Source of the DNA: Actinomycetes bacterium | Lineage (GTDB): Bacteria; Actinomycetota; Acidimicrobiia; Acidimicrobiales; JAKAOS01 | Direction of reading: 5' to 3' | DNA: 5,724 bases | NCBI GenBank assembly: GCA_021790615.1 | Contig: JAJYGW010000217.1 | Span: 1-5,724, forward strand | Translations under genes and position numbers: made by a program | The notes under the pieces: model-generated | Told to the model about the DNA's origin: nothing | What the model saw: only the letters and a program-made list of their open reading frames with translations | Database searches by the model: none | Shown here: in pieces, positions 1 through 4,707 of the stretch | Layout of the letters: each line of letters starts with the position of its first letter | How positions within the stretch are numbered: the first letter of the stretch is position 1

Positions 1-1
1 C

Positions 2-1888
2 AACGCGTGGCACACCGCTCCGAACACGGGGCGGATCAACGGCTCCAACCCCTGCAGCGAGTACATGCACCTCGACAACTCGGCCTGCAACCTGGCGAGC
101 CTGAACCTGCTCAGCTTCCTCGACGAGGACGGTCGCTTCGACACCGAGGGCTTCGCCGCTGCGGTCTCGGTGGTCTTCACCGCCCAGGAGATCCTCGTCG
201 GCAACGCCGACTACCCGACGGAGCCGATCGGGGAGACCTCCCGGCGCTTCCGCCAGCTCGGGCTCGGCTACGCGAACCTCGGCGCCGCGCTCATGGCGCT
301 CGGCCTCCCCTACGACTCCGACGAGGGCCGCGCCTGGGCCGGCGCGGTGACCGCGCTCATGACCGGGACGGCGTACGCCGTCTCCGCCCGCACGGCTGCG
401 CGCATGGGGCCCTTCGCCGGCTACCACGACAACGCCGAGCCGATGCTCGCCGTGATCCGCAAGCACCGGGATGCGGTGGCCCGGATCGACGAGGAAGCGG
501 TCCCGACGGCACTGCTCTCCGCAGCGCAGCAGGCATGGGACGAGGCTGTCACCCTCGCCGAGGCGCACGGGGTGCGGAACTCCCAGGCCAGCGTGCTCGC
601 CCCGACGGGCACGATCGGGTTCCTGATGGACTGCGACACGACCGGGGTCGAGCCCGACCTCGGGCTCGTCAAGACCAAGAAGCTGGTCGGGGGCGGCACC
701 ATGTCGATCGTCAACCAGACCGTGCCGCGCGCCCTCGCGACGCTCGGCTACGACGAGGCGCAGCGAGCGGCGATCGTGGCCCACATCGCCGAGCACCACT
801 CGGTGCTCGGTGCCCCGCACCTCGCACCCGAGCACCTGGCGGTCTTCGCGTGCTCGATGGGCGACAACACGATCCACTACCGGGGACACGTCCGGATGAT
901 GGGAGCGGTCCAGCCGTTCATCTCGGGCGCGATCTCGAAGACCGTCAACATGCCCGAGGAGGTGACGGTCGAGGAGGTCGAGCAGCTCCACCTCGAGGCG
1001 TGGCACCTCGGGGTCAAGGCGATCGCGATCTACCGCGACAACTGCAAGGTCGCGCAGCCGCTCTCCACGACCAAGGCGGCGGCCACCGAGGCGCCGGCGT
1101 CCGAGGCGGAAGCCCACGACCAGGAGCTCGCGGCGAAGATCGCCCAGCTCGAGGAGGCGCTCGCCCGCCAGACGACCGTGGTGGTGAAGCAGCCCATCCG
1201 CGAGCGCCTGCCGCGGCGGCGCAGGTCGAGCACCTTCAAGTTCCGCGTCGCGGACTGCGAGGGCTACGTCACGGTCGGGGAGTTCGAGGACGGCCGGCCG
1301 GGCGAGGTCTTCATCAACGTGTCCAAGCAGGGCTCGACGCTCTCGGGGATCATGGACGCCTTCGCGACGGCGGTCTCGGTGAGCCTGCAGTACGGGGTGC
1401 CGCTCTCGACCTTCGTGCGGAAGTTCACCAACACGCGCTTCGAGCCGGCGGGGATGACCGACGACCCCGACATCCGCATCGCCACGAGCCTCGTGGACTA
1501 CATCTTCCGCCGGCTCGCCGTCGACTACCTCGACCCCGAGGAGCGGCGGGACCTCGGGATCCAGACCACGGCCGAGCGGCTCCAGCCGACGCTCCCCGGG
1601 GTCGAGGAGGCGGCCACGCGCTCGATCGGCGTCGTCGAGCAACCCGGACCGGGCGGGCAGCTCCCCCTCGGCCTCGGCGCCGAAGCGGGGGAGGGTTCGG
1701 GTCGCCCCGGGCAGGGCGGGACGGCGGGGCCGGCCTCCCACGGGGCAGGTGGAGCCGTGCTCGGCGGGCCGATTGCCCGGGAGCGGGCGAAGGACGCCCC
1801 CTACTGCTACCAGTGCGGGAACGCGATGCAGCGCTCGGGGTCGTGCTACGTGTGCGCGAGCTGCGGGACGACCAGCGGGTGCTCCTGA
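2..1888 (+). CDS. nrdJ: Adenosylcobalamin-dependent (class II) ribonucleotide reductase, C-terminal part (5' truncated)
   Basis: This enzyme reduces ribonucleotides to deoxyribonucleotides in the cytoplasm, using B12 to make the active-site thiyl radical. The window holds 628 codons in frame from base 2. Family members are usually about 900-1000 residues, so roughly the N-terminal third lies outside. Visible in order (partial numbering): NPCSE at 16-20, which supplies the catalytic Asn, radical Cys18 and Glu; the following YMHLDNSACNLASLNL stretch typical of NrdJ; PTGTI at 201-205, the loop that contacts substrate phosphate; DTTGVEPDLGLVKTKKLVGGG around 215-235; a TSCPD domain at about 411-511; a Gly/Pro-rich linker of about 90 residues; and a cysteine tail with CxxC at 602-605, Cys615, CxxC at 618-621 and Cys627 near the end. 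The tail probably binds zinc and passes electrons to the active site. The reading frame is intact and ends in the expected TSGCS. Identification is secure. No regulatory region is visible because the start is missing. Confidence 0.97.
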   Translation, partial: NAWHTAPNTGRINGSNPCSEYMHLDNSACNLASLNLLSFLDEDGRFDTEGFAAAVSVVFTAQEILVGNADYPTEPIGETSRRFRQLGLGYANLGAALMALGLPYDSDEGRAWAGAVTALMTGTAYAVSARTAARMGPFAGYHDNAEPMLAVIRKHRDAVARIDEEAVPTALLSAAQQAWDEAVTLAEAHGVRNSQASVLAPTGTIGFLMDCDTTGVEPDLGLVKTKKLVGGGTMSIVNQTVPRALATLGYDEAQRAAIVAHIAEHHSVLGAPHLAPEHLAVFACSMGDNTIHYRGHVRMMGAVQPFISGAISKTVNMPEEVTVEEVEQLHLEAWHLGVKAIAIYRDNCKVAQPLSTTKAAATEAPASEAEAHDQELAAKIAQLEEALARQTTVVVKQPIRERLPRRRRSSTFKFRVADCEGYVTVGEFEDGRPGEVFINVSKQGSTLSGIMDAFATAVSVSLQYGVPLSTFVRKFTNTRFEPAGMTDDPDIRIATSLVDYIFRRLAVDYLDPEERRDLGIQTTAERLQPTLPGVEEAATRSIGVVEQPGPGGQLPLGLGAEAGEGSGRPGQGGTAGPASHGAGGAVLGGPIARERAKDAPYCYQCGNAMQRSGSCYVCASCGTTSGCS

Positions 1889-1899
1889 TGCGGGGCAAA

Positions 1900-1917
1900 C
1901 TCGGCGGGTTTACCGAG
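1900..1917 (+). other. Small inverted repeat after nrdJ
   Basis: CTCGG at 1900-1904 pairs with CCGAG at 1913-1917 around an 8-nt loop, 12 nt after the nrdJ stop and just before the next start. The stem is short and no T-tract follows, so it is a poor terminator. It might affect translation of the next gene, or be chance. Confidence 0.2.
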
Positions 1918-2254
1918 CTGGCGTGACCACGCTCGAAGCGACCAACATTACGGTCGCCCTCGGCACTCTCATTCTCGCGTTCTTCACCTGGCGAGCCGCG
2001 CGAGCCTCCCAGGCAGCTGCTGAAGCGACCAGGGAGGCTGCCCGGGCGGCCCGAGATGAAGCCGACGCCACGGCAACGCTCGCCGCGCAAGCCGAGCAGG
2101 ATCGTGAGCTGGTATGGCGACCCCACCTCGTCGTGGAGTGTCGACGCGTAACGAGCTACCCGACCAAGACGATCGGTGTCGAGCTGACGGTTCGGAACGT
2201 TGGCCGCGGAGCCGCCCTCGGGGCCGTCGTCTGGGGGTGCGAAGGTCAGGGGGG

Positions 2255-2286
2255 CGCGTCCTCCTGGGGGCGCGTCCTCCTGGGGG
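2255..2286 (+). repeat. Perfect 16-bp tandem duplication causing a frameshift
   Basis: The unit CGCGTCCTCCTGGGGG occurs at 2255-2270 and again at 2271-2286 without a mismatch. A G6 run (2249-2254) precedes it, so the pattern is effectively G5-unit-G5-unit-G5. Since 16 is not a multiple of three, the second copy shifts the reading frame by one. G-runs flanking a short direct repeat are a typical substrate for slipped-strand mispairing. Confidence 0.9.
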
Positions 2287-2397
2287 AGGAGTCCTGCCAT
2301 GCCTATCGCCGCCGGCGCCAGCACCGAGACGATGGAGTTGCAGCTCGATCCCCCGGGTCAGTGTTCGTTTCCCGAGGGCCTCTTCGACGGGGCTGAG

Positions 2398-2417
2398 CGC
2401 GAGCAGCAGGGCTCGCG
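2398..2417 (+). other. 7-bp hairpin inside the restored frame of the broken gene
   Basis: CGCGAGC (2398-2404) and GCTCGCG (2411-2417) form a perfect stem with a 6-nt loop. It falls just before the sequence for RLVIVTC in the restored frame. No T-tract follows. It may only reflect GC-rich codons. Confidence 0.25.
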
Positions 2418-2703
2418 TCTCGTGATCGTCACCTGCATCGACGTTCTCAACAACGCCTCAGTGAGTCCCACGCCGACCTGTCACGGCCAAACGAGACGGA
2501 GCGCCCCCCGTGGGTGCGGCATGCTCTTGCGTTCCGCGGCTGGAGGTGAACAACCGGCCGAGGGCTCCTCACCCAGAGCGCGGTGAGCCGAGACCACCAC
2601 CAGCGGACGCACCAGCCCGCTGACCGACATGGCGCGGCACCAGAGGTCGACCCTCCCTGGTCGTGGCCATCTTGGTGAGCGTCGTACGACCGCGCCCGTA
2701 CCG

Positions 2704-2946
2704 ATGGGACTCGAGGAGAGCCGCGCTCGGCTCGACCTCGTGGAACGAGACTGTGCCGCCCTGGTCCGACGAGTTCGCCAACCCTGCGCCTCGAAGGATC
2801 GCCTCGAGCGCGACGTTGCCGTCACGCCGGCGCAGCTCGAGATGCCGACCCATGAGGCCGAGACGCTCCTCCGCTTCGCACGGGCACCGCTGCGGCGACC
2901 CGGGAGGCGCGGCGCGCACCCCTGGCAGGCGATGCGCTGTGGCTGA
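2704..2946 (+). CDS. Possible 80-aa hypothetical protein, doubtful
   Basis: An ATG at 2704 opens 80 codons ending in TGA at 2944-2946; an in-frame ATG at 2629 would lengthen it by 25 residues. Third codon positions are mostly G or C. The first half (MGLEESRARLDLVERDCAALVRR...) has a charged, Leu-spaced pattern that could form a helix or coiled coil. The C-terminus is Arg/Pro-rich and looks less natural. No ribosome binding site precedes either ATG. The stop overlaps the Shine-Dalgarno of the next small ORF, which would suit an operon. It could equally be a remnant or a chance frame. No family is recognised. Confidence 0.2.
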   Translation: MGLEESRARLDLVERDCAALVRRVRQPCASKDRLERDVAVTPAQLEMPTHEAETLLRFARAPLRRPGRRGAHPWQAMRCG

Positions 2947-2951
2947 GGAGG
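2946..2951 (+). promoter_or_regulatory. Strong ribosome binding site for a 39-aa ORF
   Basis: AGGAGG lies at 2946-2951, seven nt before a GTG at 2959. It is the best Shine-Dalgarno match I noticed near any candidate start in the window, and it is the main reason to consider the short ORF after it. Confidence 0.4.
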
Positions 2952-2958
2952 GCGGTAG

Positions 2959-3078
2959 GTGAACCCGTGGCGCCTCCTGTTCGTCGCCTCCCGCGACAAC
3001 CGCCCACCCGAAGTACTGCTCGACCGGCTCACTCGGGTGACCAGTGGAGGCCCTCGCGGGTTGGGTACGAGGCGCTGA
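2959..3078 (+). CDS. Possible 39-aa small protein
   Basis: A GTG start at 2959 follows a near-ideal Shine-Dalgarno. The ORF encodes a basic peptide beginning MNPWRLLFVASRDNRPPEVL and ends with TGA at 3076-3078. The first 25 residues look protein-like: a short hydrophobic strand LLFVA, then an amphipathic stretch EVLLDRLTRV. The tail is Gly/Arg-rich. The preceding doubtful ORF ends 12 nt upstream. It may be a real small protein or the surviving 5' end of a larger gene cut short. No family is recognised, and no clear promoter is seen directly before it. Confidence 0.3.
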   Translation: MNPWRLLFVASRDNRPPEVLLDRLTRVTSGGPRGLGTRR

Positions 3079-3089
3079 GAGGGCAAGGG

Positions 3090-3111
3090 GCCCCCGGGCT
3101 CTCCCCGGGGC
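3090..3111 (+). terminator. GC-rich hairpin, possible terminator without T-tract
   Basis: GCCCC (3090-3094) pairs with GGGGC (3107-3111). After one C-C mismatch, GGG (3096-3098) pairs with CCC (3103-3105) around a CTCT loop. It starts 11 nt after the stop of the 39-aa ORF and about 80 nt before the promoter of the downstream operon, a sensible place for transcription to end. No run of T follows, so intrinsic termination is uncertain. Confidence 0.3.
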
Positions 3112-3170
3112 GCAACGCCCGTTCACGGACTGGCAGGCCTCGCCCACGCCGTAGCGCCAAGCATCCAATC

Positions 3171-3206
3171 CTATCTCATTGTATTCCCCTTGATCGTATC
3201 AGATAG
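3171..3206. promoter_or_regulatory. Candidate operator: inverted repeats over the MNT-operon promoter
   Basis: CTATCT at 3171-3176 is repeated inverted as AGATAG at 3201-3206. Overlapping the second arm is a perfect 9-base palindrome, TATC-A-GATA (3197-3205), in the spacer between the proposed -35 and -10. A dimeric winged-helix protein binding here would block RNA polymerase. The first gene of the operon encodes a winged-helix domain, so autoregulation is plausible but inferred. Confidence 0.35.
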
Positions 3207-3225
3207 ATGACTCTAGTATTCGCTC
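3190..3225 (+). promoter_or_regulatory. Leaderless promoter of the nucleotidyltransferase-HEPN operon
   Basis: TTGATC (3190-3195), an 18-bp spacer and TAGTAT (3214-3219) match a sigma-70-type promoter (TTGACA / TAnnnT). Six bases separate the -10 from the GTG at 3226, so transcription would start at or next to the start codon and give a leaderless mRNA, a common actinobacterial arrangement. The 60 bases 3161-3220 hold 23 G or C (38%), far below their surroundings. No Shine-Dalgarno precedes the GTG, in agreement. Confidence 0.6.
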
Positions 3226-3951
3226 GTGGACCTGAGCGACCCAACCCGGGCGGTAACCCCGACCCTCGATGGACCAGTGCTTGCGGTGCTGGGGAGAGCT
3301 GGACATCCGCTCACGGTGGGCGAGATCGCCCAACAGGCGGCGCGGGGCTCGGAGATCGGGATCCGGCGGAGTGTCGCCCGCCTCGTGGAACAGGGCATCG
3401 TCACCGCGACCCAGATGGGCAGGAACCTCGTGCACGAGCTGAACCGCGACCACGTCGCCGCACCCGCTGCCATCCTCCTCGCAGACCTCCGCCTCCAGCT
3501 CTGGCAGCGACTGCGAGAGACGTTGGCTGGATGGACCGAGCGACCCGTGCACGCAGCCGTCTTCGGCTCAGCCGCACGCGGCGACGGTGGCCCCGAGAGC
3601 GACATCGACCTCCTCCTGGTCCACAGGCAGTTCCCGGGTGACGCCGGCCCTCAGGCGAGGACCTCGGGCTGGATGGCGTTCGTGGCGGCCCTGGCCACGG
3701 CGATGGCGGGCCCTGGCCCAGCTCCCCCTTCCGCTCCCCCCCCGGACACGCAAGCCTGGCATGCCTCGGTCGACGCGCTGCACGGAAGTGTGCAGCGCTG
3801 GACGGGCAACAGCCTCCACGCGATCGAACTCTCCATGTGGCAGTGGTTCACCTTGTCGACGAGTGACCCGGCGCTGGACCGGGAGATACGCGACCACGGC
3901 ATCGTCGTCGCCGGGACACCACGCCCGCTCGGCCCCCTCGTCCATGCCTAG
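3226..3951 (+). CDS. Winged-helix / minimal nucleotidyltransferase (MNT) fusion protein, antitoxin-like
   Basis: The 241-aa product has an N-terminal helix-turn-helix region of MarR-like winged type (about 14-75: LAVLGRAGHPLTVGEIAQ, then IRRSVARLVEQGIV and a wing at 60-72). A DNA polymerase beta-like nucleotidyltransferase domain follows. Its signature is complete: Gly114-Ser115, ten residues, Asp126-Ile-Asp128 (GSX10DXD), giving the metal-binding aspartates. Glu201, in HAIELS, is a candidate for the third acidic position. A Pro-rich stretch at 163-173 separates parts of the domain. MNT proteins of HEPN/MNT modules transfer nucleotides to the HEPN partner and silence it. That role is inferred here from fold and neighbour. 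The GTG start is chosen because an in-frame TAG (3214-3216) lies just upstream and the promoter ends 6 nt before it. The gene overlaps the HEPN-like gene by 8 nt. Alternatively it may act on small molecules, as aminoglycoside nucleotidyltransferases do. Confidence 0.8.
   Translation: MDLSDPTRAVTPTLDGPVLAVLGRAGHPLTVGEIAQQAARGSEIGIRRSVARLVEQGIVTATQMGRNLVHELNRDHVAAPAAILLADLRLQLWQRLRETLAGWTERPVHAAVFGSAARGDGGPESDIDLLLVHRQFPGDAGPQARTSGWMAFVAALATAMAGPGPAPPSAPPPDTQAWHASVDALHGSVQRWTGNSLHAIELSMWQWFTLSTSDPALDREIRDHGIVVAGTPRPLGPLVHA
3775..3798 (+). other. Perfect 9-bp hairpin inside the MNT gene
   Basis: GCGCTGCAC (3775-3783) and GTGCAGCGC (3790-3798) pair without mismatch around a 6-nt loop, GGAAGT. 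The encoded residues (DALHGSVQR) look like ordinary protein, so the hairpin may be a by-product of codon choice. It could also slow ribosomes or shape mRNA decay in the operon. Confidence 0.4.
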
Positions 3952-4354
3952 GGCAGACCGCAGCGCGAAGGGAGGGTCGGCGGAGGCGGCGAGCCGCCTC
4001 CGCATGGCGCGCACCTATCTCGACGCTGCCGAGCTCGTGGCGAACGAGCGCCACGCAAGCTTCACGAACGTCACCGCCGGCCTTGCCGTTCTCGCCGGCA
4101 TCGCAGCGTCCGACGCAATCTGCTGCGTGCGCCTCGGCCGTTACCACCGCGGGGAGGACCATCGGGGTGCGACCGACCTCCTCCGAACTGCGACTCCGGA
4201 CGGCCGAGAGCTCGGCACCCGCCTCGAGCGCCTCCTCGGGCTGGAGGACACCGCCCACTACGGGGCGACCCTCATCCCTGCCTCCGCCGCCAGCAACGCG
4301 GTTCGCTGGGCACGCCAGCTCGTCGAGCGCGCACAGGAGGAGCTCGAGCGATAG
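3944..4354 (+). CDS. HEPN-like small helical protein, probable partner (toxin-like) of the MNT protein
   Basis: This 136-aa protein is almost entirely helical. After a basic, probably disordered start (1-12) comes helix AEAASRLRMARTYLDAAELV, a conserved-looking core AGIAASDAICCVRLG (51-65), then RYHRGEDH (66-73) and DLL, and a final helix VRWARQLVERAQEEL. Arg66-X6-His73 (or Arg69-X3-His73) would be the HEPN Rx4-6H RNase motif, at the expected place after the second long helix. The core resembles HEPN-domain proteins encoded beside nucleotidyltransferases. Characterised HepT toxins carry RX4HXY, whose Tyr is AMPylated by MNT. Here His73 is followed by Arg-Gly, so that Tyr is absent; Tyr67 and Tyr106 are other candidates. 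The ATG at 3944 overlaps the MNT gene by 8 nt, suggesting coupled translation. An alternative ATG at 4004 (Met21) would cut into the first helix. RNase activity is inferred only. Confidence 0.65.
   Translation: MPRADRSAKGGSAEAASRLRMARTYLDAAELVANERHASFTNVTAGLAVLAGIAASDAICCVRLGRYHRGEDHRGATDLLRTATPDGRELGTRLERLLGLEDTAHYGATLIPASAASNAVRWARQLVERAQEELER
3980..4003 (+). promoter_or_regulatory. Perfect 10-bp hairpin directly before an internal ATG of the HEPN-like gene
   Basis: GCGGAGGCGG (3980-3989) pairs completely with CCGCCTCCGC (3994-4003) around the tetraloop CGAG. The next base begins the in-frame ATG at 4004 (Met21). The structure could suppress or time translation of the HEPN-like protein. 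It might also be incidental to Ala/Gly/Arg codons. Confidence 0.45.
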
Positions 4355-4372
4355 CGCACCCGCCTGTCCGTA

Positions 4373-4413
4373 GGTCGAGCCTCCGCGGTCTGACGACCGG
4401 AGAGGTGTCGACC
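4373..4413 (+). other. Interrupted long stem-loop after the HEPN-like gene
   Basis: Three helices stack: GGTCGA (4373-4378) with TCGACC (4408-4413), CCTC (4380-4383) with GAGG (4402-4405), and CGGTC (4386-4390) with GACCG (4395-4399), closed by loop TGAC. It starts 19 nt after the HEPN-like stop. A second copy of the outer right arm (CTCGACC, 4413-4419) allows alternative pairing with GGTCGAG (4373-4379). It could be a factor-dependent terminator, an mRNA-stabilising 3' structure or part of a small RNA. No T-tract follows. Confidence 0.4.
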
Positions 4414-4465
4414 TCGACCGAGGAACTCCCCCAGTCCAGGCGAACGTACGCTGAGCTCGAGGGCG

Positions 4466-4502
4466 GTGCGCCGTGAGCGCGGCTCGCCGCGCACTCGCGC
4501 AC
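4466..4502 (+). other. Second intergenic stem-loop
   Basis: GCGCGG (4477-4482) and CCGCGC (4487-4492) form a perfect stem with loop CTCG. GTGCGC (4466-4471) and GCGCAC (4497-4502) add an outer 6-bp helix, with a small mismatched internal loop between. CTGA (4451-4454) and TCAG (4503-4506) could extend it further. It may end transcription or be a structured RNA. No T-run follows. Confidence 0.35.
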
Positions 4503-4707
4503 TCAGCTCCGTCTCCGTAGTCGGGACAGCCCACTGGAGCTGGACTCGCAGCCCAGGGGCGCCTGGACGCGGCTCCGACATCAGGGAAACCTCTGCTCGG
4601 GCTCACCCGAGGATCCCGCTGCATCGAGAGCGCCGTTGGCGCGCCCAGTGCGTGCAACGGACCCGGCCTGCTCGCTCCGCCGGCTCGATGAGGACCAAGA
4701 TGGCCTG

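Larger units (their letters stand above)
1923..2586 (+). pseudogene. Frameshifted gene for a membrane-anchored coiled/beta-domain protein of unknown function
   Basis: A GTG start at 1923, 34 nt after the nrdJ stop, opens a frame with a hydrophobic helix (about residues 8-23), an Ala/Arg/Glu-rich probable coil (24-62) and a beta-type segment (RPHLVVEC... to LTVRNVGRGAALG, 66-100). This is a layout common among uncharacterised bacterial proteins. The frame then enters a 16-bp tandem duplication (2255-2286), turns Arg-rich and stops at 2396. Removing one 16-bp copy moves reading to the frame used after the repeat. That frame continues with a family-like end (MELQLDPPGQ, then RLVIVTCIDVLNN at restored residues 160-172) and stops at 2586, giving 215 aa. 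No Shine-Dalgarno is seen before the GTG, so the gene could be coupled to nrdJ or leaderless. As written, only a 157-aa truncated product would be made. The exact restored C-terminus after about residue 172 is uncertain. I do not recognise a named function. Confidence 0.6.
2587..3165. other. Low-confidence stretch without a recognisable gene
   Basis: Between the end of the broken gene and the AT-rich promoter island several frames are open on both strands, as expected in GC-rich DNA. None gives a protein I recognise. The two minus-strand frames (about 200 codons each, 2481-3086 and 2569-3168) are rich in Arg, Ser, Gly and Pro and lack domain-like hydrophobic patterning. Two small + strand ORFs are listed separately as possible genes. 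The region may be eroded remains of older genes. Confidence 0.5.
4355..4707. other. Intergenic region with two foldable elements
   Basis: No coding frame here looks like protein except possibly the last 70 bases, which may be an N-terminal extension of the next gene. I found no tRNA-like T-arm and no CRISPR repeats. Two stem-loop elements, listed separately, occupy 4373-4413 and 4466-4502. Confidence 0.5.

Noticed and set aside
7..1926. 639-codon open frame overlapping nrdJ in another frame
   Set aside because: It is Arg/Pro/Gly-rich with no domain. The frame beginning at base 2 gives clear NrdJ sequence.
2255..2286. Programmed frameshift in place of a mutation
   Set aside because: No slippery heptamer with a fitting downstream structure was identified, and the exact 16-bp duplication explains the shift more simply.
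1425..2324. 299-codon minus-strand frame across the nrdJ end and the broken gene
   Set aside because: It is antisense to the conserved TSCPD region and to the frame from 1923. Its composition is low-complexity Arg/Pro/Ser.
2481..3168. Two overlapping minus-strand frames of about 200 codons in the gene-poor stretch
   Set aside because: Composition is biased, no recognisable motif is present, no ribosome binding site was noticed, and neither is clearly better than the other. A decayed gene cannot be excluded.
3571..3632. Aminoglycoside resistance nucleotidyltransferase
   Set aside because: The GSX10DXD motif is shared by the superfamily. The winged-helix fusion and the overlapping HEPN-like gene fit an MNT/HEPN module better.
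4355..4640. Possible tRNA or other known RNA gene
   Set aside because: No GTTCGA-type T-arm or cloverleaf was found on either strand. Only generic stem-loops are visible.
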